This document shows positions 17,631 to 25,824 of a stretch of 60,205 bases of DNA, piece after piece. Both the position numbers and the translations under genes were made by a program. Numbering within the stretch: position 1 is the first letter of the stretch; the number at the start of each line of letters is the position of its first letter. A model generated the notes under the pieces. The model ran no database searches. It was not told the DNA's origin and saw only the letters and a list, made by a program, of their open reading frames with translations. The stretch comes from Eubacteriales bacterium (GTDB lineage: Bacteria; Bacillota; Clostridia; Lachnospirales; Lachnospiraceae), in the NCBI GenBank assembly GCA_030524715.1, contig JAUNGB010000022.1, positions 1 through 60,205 on the forward strand, in the 5' to 3' direction.

Positions 17631-18061
17631 CTTATCAACTCCCTGTCACTATTGTACCGCTGCTAATTATCGGCGTCAATCTGAATAATTGCAGATTTGC
17701 AATTTCTAATCTCTTGCGTTTGTGGAAATTACATTTTCTGCAAGAAAAACTGTTCCTGGAAAAACGTATGCTATGATTTCGGTATGGAAAAGCGGAACCG
17801 CTTTTTAACAGGTAATTTAACCATCAGTGTACTTTGAAAATTTCATAACATTTTTCAGGTAACAAGATAACGATACTCCTGCATAGTCACAGTCCGTGCG
17901 TTAAAAGCGTCCCCGGCAATGAGTGCAGCTCGGAGAGATCCTCGGAGGGGTGAAATTCCCGTGGGTGATACACCGCCTGAAAAATTTTGGACAGACACCA
18001 GACAACCCAATCTGACATAGGATAAATCAGCGAAATATTTGATAGAGAGGATGTGATAACC
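17631..18061. other. Divergent intergenic region with a GC-rich, possibly structured leader
   Basis: 431 bases between the XRE operon (left) and the recombinase module (right). The left half is AT-rich and should hold the XRE promoter. 17880-17990 is more GC-rich, with local pairing potential (GATCCTCGGA, GGGGTGAAATTCCC at 17947-17960, GGGTGATACACC). A transcript reading right would carry it as a leader to the small ORF at 18062. Confidence 0.45.
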
Positions 18062-18256
18062 ATGGGAAAGCCAACCTATTATCTCTGGCGGAACGATTTT
18101 TCTACCCAGGAAGAATTTGAAGCTGCCAGAGAACGCTTTACAAGAATTGGATTCCGGGTTGTCACATACTTTGACGGACAGCAGGATCAGGATATCCATA
18201 CCGGAATCAAGACGTTAATTAAAAATCACTGGGAAGATTGTACATCAGATTTCTAA
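18062..18256 (+). CDS. Small conserved-looking protein upstream of the recombinase
   Basis: 64 residues from ATG at 18062 (GAGAGG 12 bases upstream; a GTG at 18053 is possible but too close to the box). The sequence, TYYLWRNDFSTQEEFEAARE then RIGFRVVTYFDG, suggests a small alpha/beta fold, but I recognise no family. It lies 87 bases before the serine recombinase in the same direction and may be an accessory factor. Confidence 0.6.
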   Translation: MGKPTYYLWRNDFSTQEEFEAARERFTRIGFRVVTYFDGQQDQDIHTGIKTLIKNHWEDCTSDF

Positions 18257-18343
18257 AGTTTCTGTTTACATCCAGACAAATATAATATATCATAATATTA
18301 CATTATTCATATTTTATAATTTCACTAAAAGAAAGGAAATACT

Positions 18344-20281
18344 ATGAATGCAGGATATGTGCGTCTTTCCAGAGATGATGATAAAAAAAATTATGTGTCC
18401 ATCGAAAATCAGAAGCTGATTATTAATCAATATGCCGCTGAGCATGGAGAAGTCATTGACCGTTGGTATGAGGATGACGGTGTTTCTGGATATATCTTTG
18501 ATCGTCCGGGATTTCAGGCAATGATGGCGGATTTGGAAAAAGATATTGATACGGTATATGTCAAAGATTTTTCCAGACTTGGACGCCACAATGCCAAAGT
18601 GCTTCTGCTTCTGGATGAGTTTCAGGAGCGTGGAAAGCATTTGGTTGTCATTGATGACAATTATGATTCTCTGGATTCCAGTGACGATACCATTGGTATT
18701 AAAACATGGTTCAATGAGCGTTATGTGAAAGATACCAGCAAGAAAATCAAACGTGCCATCGGAGCCAGACAGAAAGAGGGAACTTTGATGACACAGCCGC
18801 CCTTCGGTTATCGGAGAAATGAAAAAGATAAAAGCGTATTAGAGATCGTTCCGAAAGAGGCCGAGTATGTAAAAATGGTTTATGATCTGTACATTGCAGG
18901 TTCCGGCTATCGCAAGATTGCCAACTATCTGACCGATCAGGAGATTCCCACCCCATCTATGGTTCGCCATGAAAGGGAACTGGAGGAGGGGCATATCACA
19001 AAAAGAACGATTGCTGCCAAATGGTCTGACAGTATGATAAAAGATCTACTGGATAATGATTTTTATATTGGTACATTTCGTTTGAGAAAGCGTGCCAGAA
19101 ATACCGTTCATGGCAAGGACAAGCGTGTACCAAAAGAGGAACAGTGCGTTTTTGAAAATCATCATCCGGCTATTATTGACAAAGCAACCTTTCAACTGGT
19201 ACAGGAATTAAAGGAAAAACGCAACCGGACAAATTATCGCGGCAGCCGCGGAGAGTGGATCGGTTCGGAAATTCCGAATCCGTTTGGAAGCGTTCTGTTT
19301 TGCAAAGATTGTGGGAAACGGCTTACTCCAATTAAACGGGATACAAGGAAATATTACATCTGTACAACCTACAATACAAAAGGTAGACGCTACTGTTCCA
19401 AAGCGCATTTAATTGAAGAAGCTGATTTGATGGAGGATGTTCTGACCTATATCAAAATGTGCCGGAACGCCCTTTGTGAAGTAATTGCAACCTATGATTT
19501 GAAAGATTTTGAAGCAGATCAAAAATCTGTTGAGAAGCATAAAGAGGAACTGCAAAACAGCATTACAGAGAGAAAAGAGCAATTAAAGGTATTATTCAAA
19601 CAAAAAGTCCGTGATCTTGCCAATGCACCCGGAAATGAAGATATTATCAATGAAAGCTATGATTCTCTCCAGCAGGATATCATGTCTCAGATTCATGGTT
19701 TGGAAATGCAGCTTGCTGAACTAAAGACTACTGCACTGGAAACGCCGGAGGTCAAAGATAAGCTGCAAAATGCACTGGCAGTCGTTGATAAAATCATCGC
19801 TGGCGGTATTCTTGACCGCAGGGACATTGAACTTCTCATAGATCGGATCGTAGTAGATGAAGATGGATTTCCGGAAATTCGGTTGAAATACGGTCTTTCC
19901 AGACTAATTACCTACAGTCCGGCAGAGGAAATGAACCGCAGAGAGAATACCATTATTTTTACTGCTATGAAGCTGGTTATGGAAGATAACCGCGGATATA
20001 CATCTGCAAAATTTTTATCTGAACATCTGACAGAACTCGGATACAAAAAATCCAAGCACAGCGTACTGCCTTATATTGAATTGATGAAAGAATTTGGGAT
20101 TTTGGAAGCTGCCGAGAATCCCTTAAAACCATATACTATCGTCAAATCAAAGGCAGATATAGCGAACATTATGGCGTCCTTTCATCCTGATCGGGCATCT
20201 GACGGCAGAATTGATTCTAAATCGGAACAGAATTTACATGGTATAGTGAACGACAGGAGGAATGCCGGAAATGGTATTTGA
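18344..20281 (+). CDS. Large serine recombinase (TnpX/TndX type)
   Basis: Integrates and excises the element. 645 residues: N-terminal resolvase domain with nucleophile Ser9 (YVRLSRDDD) and DFSRLGRHNAKVL; recombinase domain (GYRKIANYLTDQEIPTPS); zinc ribbon (CKDCGKRLTPIKRD ... CTTYNTKGRRYC near 325-365); coiled coil at 400-470; C-terminal tail. AGAAAGGAAA precedes the ATG. The last eight codons before the stop (20258-20281) are host DNA, because the element's right end at 20257 lies inside this gene. In the excised circle the frame would instead run 33 codons into the left end and stop at 7865. Confidence 0.95.
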   Translation: MNAGYVRLSRDDDKKNYVSIENQKLIINQYAAEHGEVIDRWYEDDGVSGYIFDRPGFQAMMADLEKDIDTVYVKDFSRLGRHNAKVLLLLDEFQERGKHLVVIDDNYDSLDSSDDTIGIKTWFNERYVKDTSKKIKRAIGARQKEGTLMTQPPFGYRRNEKDKSVLEIVPKEAEYVKMVYDLYIAGSGYRKIANYLTDQEIPTPSMVRHERELEEGHITKRTIAAKWSDSMIKDLLDNDFYIGTFRLRKRARNTVHGKDKRVPKEEQCVFENHHPAIIDKATFQLVQELKEKRNRTNYRGSRGEWIGSEIPNPFGSVLFCKDCGKRLTPIKRDTRKYYICTTYNTKGRRYCSKAHLIEEADLMEDVLTYIKMCRNALCEVIATYDLKDFEADQKSVEKHKEELQNSITERKEQLKVLFKQKVRDLANAPGNEDIINESYDSLQQDIMSQIHGLEMQLAELKTTALETPEVKDKLQNALAVVDKIIAGGILDRRDIELLIDRIVVDEDGFPEIRLKYGLSRLITYSPAEEMNRRENTIIFTAMKLVMEDNRGYTSAKFLSEHLTELGYKKSKHSVLPYIELMKEFGILEAAENPLKPYTIVKSKADIANIMASFHPDRASDGRIDSKSEQNLHGIVNDRRNAGNGI

Positions 20282-20834
20282 ATATATCCTGAAGGAAAAC
20301 GGCATCGATCCGGAAAAGGATCTGGAAATTGACCAGAGCATTGATTTTGGTTCCACAGCAGCCGCGTTTTCCGGCCATCAGGGAGATTTCAGCGTCGAGT
20401 TCGAACCATCCGCCACGGCTCTTGAAAAAGAAGGAGTTGGATATGTCGTAGCCTCTCTCGGAGTGGATTCCGGATATGTTCCGTACACTTCCTACAGCGC
20501 TAAAAGCAGTTTTATGGAAGAACATCCGGAAATTATCCAGAAGTTTACAAATGCTCTTCAAAAAGGTATGGAATATGTACAGAACCATACCCCTGAGGAA
20601 ATCGCAAAGGTGATCGAGCCTCAGTTCGCTGAAACTGATTTAGAAACCATCACAACGATTGTAAAACGTTATTATGAACAGGACACCTGGAAAGATAATC
20701 TTGTATTTGAGGAGAAAAGCTTTGAACTTCTACAGGATATCCTGGAAAGCGCAGGAGAACTTGACGAACGTGTTGACTATAAAAGTCTGGTTACCACTGA
20801 ATATGCATTAAAAGCCGTAAACGAAAGAGCATGA
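20256..20834 (+). pseudogene. NMT1/THI5-like substrate-binding protein, C-terminal part
   Basis: Continuation of the gene begun at 7332. Reading GGA-GGA-ATG from 20256 follows directly on codon AAG at 7761-7763, and the rebuilt protein of about 336 residues has normal length for NMT1-type binding proteins. This half carries the second lobe (FVEFEPSATALEKEGVGYVV-like hinge region and SSFMEEHPEIIQKFTNALQK). An ATG at 20262 is present but has no properly spaced box, and the fragment lacks the signal peptide. Precise excision of the element would restore the gene. Confidence 0.9.
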
Positions 20835-20870
20835 TTCCCTTCGGCTGAATGATCGCTATAAACAAAAATC

Positions 20871-20895
20871 CGGGTGCCGCACTTTGCAGCACCCG
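20871..20895 (-). terminator. Terminator of the CYTH gene
   Basis: CGGGTGC pairs with GCACCCG. On the minus strand it is followed by GGATTTTTG, 4 bases past the CYTH stop. It can also stop read-through from the binding-protein fragment. Confidence 0.75.
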
Positions 20896-20899
20896 TAAA

Positions 20900-21361
20900 T
20901 CAAAAATGGCTTACTCCCTTGCTGAGCGTACTGTTATGATACTTGCTGGAATAAGTGACATCTTCCCCAAACCATTCCGGCGGGATATATGCCCTGGCCG
21001 TCTCTTCCGAGGAAAATTCCACTTCTGCCAGCAGCAGCCCTTCATAGGTTTCGTGGAAGACGTCCAGTTCGATAGTCAGCCCCTCTTTTTCCGGGATCAG
21101 ATACCTTGTTTTTACGATCACGATCCCGTCTGCCTTGGGCTTCAAATGCTCATAGGCCGCCTGAGTCAGCGGGAGATTATATTCTTCTCTTGCAAGCAGC
21201 CCTTTGGATTTATAGGTCAGATAATATTCTTCGTCCTGCCTGCGGATGCGCACCACCGGCTCTGTGCAGAGATAGCCCTGTTCGATCTTATGCGACGGAT
21301 ACTGCTCCAGCTCTTTTGGGAGATTTTCCTTTATAATGAGAAATTTTCTTTCTATTTCCAT
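20900..21361 (-). CDS. CYTH-domain (triphosphate tunnel) protein
   Basis: 153 residues, starting with the CYTH hallmark MEIERKFLI and carrying alternating charged strands (VVRIRRQDEEYYLTYKSKG, IVIVKTRYLIP, TIELDVFHETYEGLLLAEVEF). This fold binds triphosphates with metal in an eight-stranded tunnel; bacterial members are tripolyphosphatases or class IV cyclases. The short single-domain form and lack of a CHAD domain favour a small phosphatase, but the substrate is unknown. It is transcribed away from the DJ-1 gene. Confidence 0.88.
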   Translation of the reverse strand: MEIERKFLIIKENLPKELEQYPSHKIEQGYLCTEPVVRIRRQDEEYYLTYKSKGLLAREEYNLPLTQAAYEHLKPKADGIVIVKTRYLIPEKEGLTIELDVFHETYEGLLLAEVEFSSEETARAYIPPEWFGEDVTYSSKYHNSTLSKGVSHF

Positions 21362-21441
21362 TTAAATCCTGCCTTTCTTAATATTAGTCCTGAATTTATG
21401 TTATGTAATTTAAGTATATCCATTTCATTGCAAAAAGGAAA

Positions 21442-21545
21442 GGGAAATGTTTTATAAAAGAAGAGAAATGTTTTGTAACGAAAAAAGAGAAATGTTTTAT
21501 AAAAAGAAAGAGAAATGTTTTGTAAAAAAGAAAGAGAAATGTTAT
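21442..21545. repeat. Five tandem degenerate repeats, period 21-24 bases
   Basis: Units of the form GAGAAATGTTTTRTAAAARAA alternate TTTTAT and TTTTGT. The last unit runs into the promoter of the DJ-1/PfpI gene. There are no spacers, so this is not a CRISPR array. Confidence 0.8.
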
Positions 21546-21548
21546 ACT
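21520..21548 (+). promoter_or_regulatory. Promoter of the DJ-1/PfpI gene inside the tandem repeat
   Basis: TTGTAA (21520-21525), 17-base spacer, TATACT (21543-21548). The -35 box is part of repeat unit four and the -10 box of unit five. Confidence 0.6.
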
Positions 21549-21587
21549 ATCTGTAGCAAAAAAAGTGAAAGGTAACAAGAGTGAAAG

Positions 21588-21650
21588 GTAACTGTTTGCG
21601 CCATAGGTGTGAACAATAACAACTGTTTGCGCCGCAGATGCGCACAGCAT
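21588..21650. repeat. Two adjacent family B palindromes
   Basis: 21588-21620 is the best plus-strand copy of the 33-bp palindrome, and 21621-21650 is a second, more GC-rich variant (TGTTTGCGCC ... GATGCGCACA). They lie between promoter and start of the DJ-1 gene, so would be in its leader. Confidence 0.65.
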
Positions 21651-21675
21651 CAGTAAAAGAACAGGAGGCAGGTTG

Positions 21676-22227
21676 ATGAGCAAGGTTTATATTTTTCTGG
21701 CGGACGGATTTGAAGATATTGAAGGACTGACCGTAGTGGATTTAATGCGCAGAGCGGGGATCGAGATCGATACCGTATCGATCAAAGAAAGCAGGGAGGT
21801 TATTACTTCCCATAACATAACGCTCCTGACTGACCGTATTTTTTCGGAAACTGATTTCTCGGATGCGGATATGCTGGTGCTTCCGGGGGGAATGCCGGGA
21901 ACCAGATATCTTGGGCAGTACGGCCCTCTGACGGAATTACTGACAGGTTTCTATAACAAAGGCGGCAAGATAGCTGCGATCTGTGCAGCGCCCAGTGTTT
22001 TTGCCGATCTTGGCTTTTTAGATGGAAGAAAAGCCACCTCCTACCCTTCCTTTATGGATAAGCTTGGCAAAGCGGAAACCACGGAGGATTCCGTAGTGGT
22101 TGACGGAAACGTGACTACCAGCAGAGGCATGGGAACCGCCATTGATTTTGGGCTTTCCCTGATCGCACAGCTTGAAGGAGAGGAAAAAGCAAAGGAAATC
22201 GCGGATTCTATCGTATTTTTACGCTAA
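21676..22227 (+). CDS. DJ-1/PfpI family protein (YajL-like)
   Basis: 183 residues, cytoplasmic. It has the family's elbow cysteine, Cys103 in AAICAAPSVFADLG, with acidic partner Glu16 (GFEDIEGLTVVDLMRRAG). The length and motif order match the YajL/ThiJ branch, linked to oxidative-stress protection and protein deglycation. AGGAGG ends 8 bases before the ATG at 21676, which I prefer to the TTG at 21673. Unusually long leader with tandem repeats and hairpins. Confidence 0.9.
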   Translation: MSKVYIFLADGFEDIEGLTVVDLMRRAGIEIDTVSIKESREVITSHNITLLTDRIFSETDFSDADMLVLPGGMPGTRYLGQYGPLTELLTGFYNKGGKIAAICAAPSVFADLGFLDGRKATSYPSFMDKLGKAETTEDSVVVDGNVTTSRGMGTAIDFGLSLIAQLEGEEKAKEIADSIVFLR

Positions 22228-22267
22228 AACCTGCGAAAAAACTCTGGCGTTTTTCAGATTCTTGTGC

Positions 22268-22273
22268 TATACT
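22268..22273 (+). promoter_or_regulatory. Possible -10 box of the tig-clp-lon cluster
   Basis: GTGCTATACT resembles an extended -10 element. The -35 position reads CTGGCG/TGGCGT and is poor. It lies about 215 bases before tig, leaving a long GC-rich leader in which no regulatory motif was recognised. Confidence 0.35.
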
Positions 22274-22486
22274 AGCGTAATGACTGTAAATATATCTTAT
22301 TTCAGATAAAAATCTGGTCTGCGGCGCAGGCAGATTTGAACGCAAGTCGTACAGCGGCCTGCGCTCATAAGTATGCAGCGAAGCGGAATGCGGATGTCCG
22401 TTTTACAGCGGCAGGACAGAAACATGCTGAGTCATTACAAGGCAAGTTAGAATATTTACCCTGAATATTAAGGAGGAACACGAAAC

Positions 22487-23773
22487 ATGAGTTTACAGGT
22501 GGAGAAAATGGAAAAAAACATGGCAAAACTGACAATCGAAGTTTCTGCCGAAGATTTAGACGCGGCTATGCAGAAAGCATACCAGAAAACCAAAGGAAAA
22601 ATTTCCATTCCTGGATTCCGTAAAGGAAAAGCTCCGAGAAAAATGATTGAACAGATGTATGGTAAAGGCATTTTTCTGGAAGATGCCGCAAATGCCCTGA
22701 TTCCGGAACACTACAATAAGGCCCTGGCAGAGTGTGACCTGGAAATCGTTTCTCAGCCGCAGATCGATGTGACGCAGGCTGAACCTGGCAAACCTTTCAT
22801 CTTTACGGCAGAAGTAGCCGTTAGGCCTGAAGTAACTCTTGGGGAATACAAAGGCATAGAGGTTGTAAAGGCAGAAATTGATGTTACAGATGAAGAAGTA
22901 GAAGCAGAACTGAAGAAAGAGCAGGAGAAGAATTCCAGAACGATTACTGTAGAAGACCGCGGCGCTGAAAACGGCGATGTTGTAACCATCGACTTTGAAG
23001 GCTTTGTGGATGATATTCCTTTTGACGGCGGCAAAGGCACAGAATATCCGCTGACTCTTGGCTCCAATACATTCATCCCGGGATTTGAAGAGCAGTTAGT
23101 CGGCGCAAAGACTGGCGACTATGTAGAAGTAAACGTTACTTTCCCGGAAGAATACCAGGCGCCGGATCTGGCGGGCAAAGCAGCCGTATTCAAATGTGAC
23201 GTAAAGAAGATCGAAGCGAAAGAACTTCCGGAACTGGATGACGATTTTGCACAGGACGTATCTGAATTTGATACTCTGGCAGAATATAAAGAAGACGTAA
23301 AGAAAAAGCTTACAAAGAATAAAGAAGAACAGGCTCTGCGTGCTAAAGAAGACGCTGTTGTCGATAAGATCATCGAAAACGCGGAAATGGAGATCCCGGA
23401 GCCGATGGTTGAGTCCCAGGCCCGTCAGATGGCGGATGATTTCAGCAGAAGAATGCAGTCTCAGGGATTATCCATGGAGCAGTATTTCCAGTTTACCGGC
23501 CTGACTGCCGACAAGATGCTGGAGGATATGAAGCCTCAGGCACTGAAGAGAATTCAGACAAGACTGGTTCTGGAAAAGATCACAGAAGTAGAAAACATTC
23601 AGCCAAGCGATGAAGAAGTAGATGCAGAGATCGCTAATATGGCTGAGACCTATAAGATGGAAGTTGACAAATTAAAAGAAATCCTTGGCGACCGCGAATT
23701 AGAGCAGATGAAGAAGGATATGGCTGTACAGAAGGCCGTAACTATGGTTGCTGAGGCAGCAAAGGAAGTATAA
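22487..23773 (+). CDS. tig: Trigger factor
   Basis: Ribosome-bound chaperone and peptidyl-prolyl isomerase for nascent chains. 428 residues: N-terminal ribosome-binding domain with the signature [13 protein letters not shown] near residue 44, FKBP-type PPIase domain at about 150-245 ([20 protein letters not shown]), and the helical SurA-like chaperone arms to the C-terminus. AAGGAGG lies upstream of the ATG. It heads the conserved tig-clpP-clpX-lon-engB quality-control cluster. Confidence 0.97.
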   Translation: MSLQVEKMEKNMAKLTIEVSAEDLDAAMQKAYQKTKGKISIPGFRKGKAPRKMIEQMYGKGIFLEDAANALIPEHYNKALAECDLEIVSQPQIDVTQAEPGKPFIFTAEVAVRPEVTLGEYKGIEVVKAEIDVTDEEVEAELKKEQEKNSRTITVEDRGAENGDVVTIDFEGFVDDIPFDGGKGTEYPLTLGSNTFIPGFEEQLVGAKTGDYVEVNVTFPEEYQAPDLAGKAAVFKCDVKKIEAKELPELDDDFAQDVSEFDTLAEYKEDVKKKLTKNKEEQALRAKEDAVVDKIIENAEMEIPEPMVESQARQMADDFSRRMQSQGLSMEQYFQFTGLTADKMLEDMKPQALKRIQTRLVLEKITEVENIQPSDEEVDAEIANMAETYKMEVDKLKEILGDRELEQMKKDMAVQKAVTMVAEAAKEV

Positions 23774-23831
23774 GCAGGATTTCCGTTTGCAACAGGAATG
23801 CCTGCATGGGCCAACGATAGGAGGCGTGTAT

Positions 23832-24413
23832 ATGAGTTTAGTACCTTATGTCATTGAGCAGACCAGCAGAGGAGAAAGAAGCTACGATATTTATTCAAGG
23901 CTTTTGAAGGACCGCATTATTTTTCTCGGAGAAGAAGTTAACGATGTAAGCGCAAGTATTGTCGTAGCGCAGCTTCTTTTCCTGGAAGCGGAGGATCCCG
24001 GGAAGGATATCCAACTGTATATTAACAGCCCCGGCGGTTCCGTAACGGCGGGGATGGCGATCTATGATACGATGAAATATATCAAATGCGATGTATCCAC
24101 CATCTGCCTTGGAATGGCGGCCAGTATGGGAGCGTTTCTTTTGGCAGGCGGCACTAAGGGCAAGAGGTTTGCCCTTCCGCATTCTACGATCATGATCCAT
24201 CAGCCGTCCGGCGGCGCCCAGGGACAGGCGACGGAGATCCAGATCGTGGCTGACCATATTGCTCAGACCAAGAGGACACTCAATGAAATCCTGGCAGAGA
24301 ACACCGGACAGCCCTATGAGGTTGTGGAAAAGGATACAGACCGCGATAATTATATGACAGCAGAAGAAGCGAAGGCATATGGCTTGATTGACGGTGTTGT
24401 CATGCATAAATAA
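23832..24413 (+). CDS. clpP: ATP-dependent Clp protease proteolytic subunit
   Basis: Serine peptidase that forms the two-ring barrel serving ClpX and other unfoldases. 193 residues. Catalytic triad visible as Ser98 (GMAASMGA), His123 ([10 protein letters not shown]) and Asp172 (TDRDNYM). I start at 23832, where TAGGAGG lies 8 bases upstream; the frame is open further but overlaps tig. Only one clpP is in the window. A hairpin terminator follows before clpX. Confidence 0.97.
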   Translation: MSLVPYVIEQTSRGERSYDIYSRLLKDRIIFLGEEVNDVSASIVVAQLLFLEAEDPGKDIQLYINSPGGSVTAGMAIYDTMKYIKCDVSTICLGMAASMGAFLLAGGTKGKRFALPHSTIMIHQPSGGAQGQATEIQIVADHIAQTKRTLNEILAENTGQPYEVVEKDTDRDNYMTAEEAKAYGLIDGVVMHK

Positions 24414-24423
24414 CCCAAAAGAA

Positions 24424-24452
24424 AAGACTCCTGCTTTCCAGGAGTCTTATCT
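24424..24452 (+). terminator. Hairpin between clpP and clpX
   Basis: AAGACTCCTG pairs with CAGGAGTCTT and is followed by ATCTTGTTC. Partial termination here would make clpP exceed clpX. Confidence 0.7.
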
Positions 24453-24498
24453 TGTTCTATATTAGAGTAGATTGTGAGAAAGGAATATAACAAAATCC

Positions 24499-25806
24499 AT
24501 GGCAGATAAGATAAGAGAAGGAAAGGTCAGATGCTCATTTTGTCATAAAACAGAAGACCAGGTCCAAAAGCTGATCGCGGGACCGGACGGAGCAGCCTAT
24601 ATCTGTGATGAATGTATTGCTATTTGCGGCGAGATCATGGAAGAAGAGTTTGGCTTTTATGAGCAGGATGAATACAACAGAGGAATTAATTTATTAAAAC
24701 CGGAAGAAATCCATGCTATTCTGGACGATTACGTTATCGGGCAGGATGCGGCAAAGAAAGCTCTGGCCGTGGCTGTGTATAACCATTATAAGCGTGTGAC
24801 TGCCTCCCGCAATCTGGACGTGGAGCTGCAGAAGAGCAATATCCTGATGCTTGGGCCGACAGGTTCAGGTAAGACGCTTCTGGCCCAGACTTTGGCAAGG
24901 ATGTTGAACGTACCTTTTGCCATTGCAGATGCAACCACTCTGACAGAGGCGGGCTATGTGGGCGAGGATGTGGAGAATATTCTTCTGAAGATCATCCAGG
25001 CAGCGGACGGCGATATCGAACGCGCCCAGTATGGAATCATATATATTGACGAAATTGACAAGATCACCAGAAAATCTGAAAATGCTTCTATCACCCGTGA
25101 TGTATCCGGCGAGGGAGTACAGCAGGCGCTGCTGAAGATTCTGGAAGGAACCATTGCAAGCGTGCCGCCTCAGGGAGGCAGGAAGCATCCGCATCAGGAA
25201 TTTATCCAGATCGATACTACGAATATCCTGTTTATTTGCGGAGGCGCTTTTGAGGGGATCGACAAGATCATCGAGGCAAGAAAGGACACCAAATCCATCG
25301 GCTTTGGCGCGGAGGTTGACGTAAAGAAGGAACGTAATGTAGGAGAGGTGCTGAAGGAGGTTATGCCGGAGGATTTCATCAAATTCGGCCTGATCCCGGA
25401 GTTTATCGGACGTGTTCCGGTAGTTGTGACTCTGGACGCTTTGGATGAAGCGGCGCTGATCCGTATTTTAAGAGAACCTAAGAACTCGCTGACAAAGCAG
25501 TATCATAAATTATTTGAAATGGACGGGGTGGAACTTGACTTTGAAGAGGATGCCCTGGAGCTGGTAGCCAAGAAGTCTCTGGAGCGCAAAACAGGCGCAA
25601 GAGGACTTCGCGCGATCATGGAAAATTCCCTGATGGATCTGATGTACAAAACACCTTCAGACGATACCATCCGCAAATGTATCATTACCAAGGAAGTGGT
25701 GGAAGGCACCGGAGAACCGGAGATTATCCATGGAGAGGCGCCTGTACCCCAGATTGGCAGAAGAAACAACCGTTCCAGAAAAAAAGGCAAACCGGAAACT
25801 GCTTGA
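24499..25806 (+). CDS. clpX: Clp protease ATP-binding subunit ClpX
   Basis: AAA+ unfoldase that feeds tagged substrates to ClpP. 435 residues: N-terminal C4 zinc finger ([10 protein letters not shown] ... CDECI), Walker [13 protein letters not shown], Walker [10 protein letters not shown], sensor and pore elements ([10 protein letters not shown]), the ClpP-contact loop IGF in KSIGFGAEV near residue 275, and a basic C-terminal tail. The box before the ATG is weak (AAAGGA), so it may be made at lower level than ClpP. Confidence 0.97.
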   Translation: MADKIREGKVRCSFCHKTEDQVQKLIAGPDGAAYICDECIAICGEIMEEEFGFYEQDEYNRGINLLKPEEIHAILDDYVIGQDAAKKALAVAVYNHYKRVTASRNLDVELQKSNILMLGPTGSGKTLLAQTLARMLNVPFAIADATTLTEAGYVGEDVENILLKIIQAADGDIERAQYGIIYIDEIDKITRKSENASITRDVSGEGVQQALLKILEGTIASVPPQGGRKHPHQEFIQIDTTNILFICGGAFEGIDKIIEARKDTKSIGFGAEVDVKKERNVGEVLKEVMPEDFIKFGLIPEFIGRVPVVVTLDALDEAALIRILREPKNSLTKQYHKLFEMDGVELDFEEDALELVAKKSLERKTGARGLRAIMENSLMDLMYKTPSDDTIRKCIITKEVVEGTGEPEIIHGEAPVPQIGRRNNRSRKKGKPETA

Positions 25807-25824
25807 GGAAGGGACTGATGATAA

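Larger units (their letters stand above)
7764..20257. mobile_element. 12.49-kb integrative mobilizable element, serine-recombinase type
   Basis: Joining 7763 to 20256 restores one reading frame of the substrate-binding protein with the codons AAG-GGA-GGA-ATG, so both ends can be placed to the base. The only sequence the ends share is GG (7764-7765 and 20256-20257), as expected for large serine recombinases that cross over at a 2-bp core. Contents: primase-helicase, MobV/Pre-like relaxase, HTH/helical protein, two exported proteins, XRE plus DUF4258/YgiT, a small ORF and the recombinase. No type IV secretion genes are present, so transfer would need a helper. Confidence 0.9.

Noticed and set aside
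17947-17960. GGGGTGAAATTCCC resembles part of FMN or cobalamin riboswitches
   Set aside because: The other conserved blocks of those classes are missing and the downstream genes are a small ORF and a recombinase.
21442-21548. Possible short CRISPR array
   Set aside because: Units are directly adjacent, degenerate and without spacers; no cas genes are in the window.
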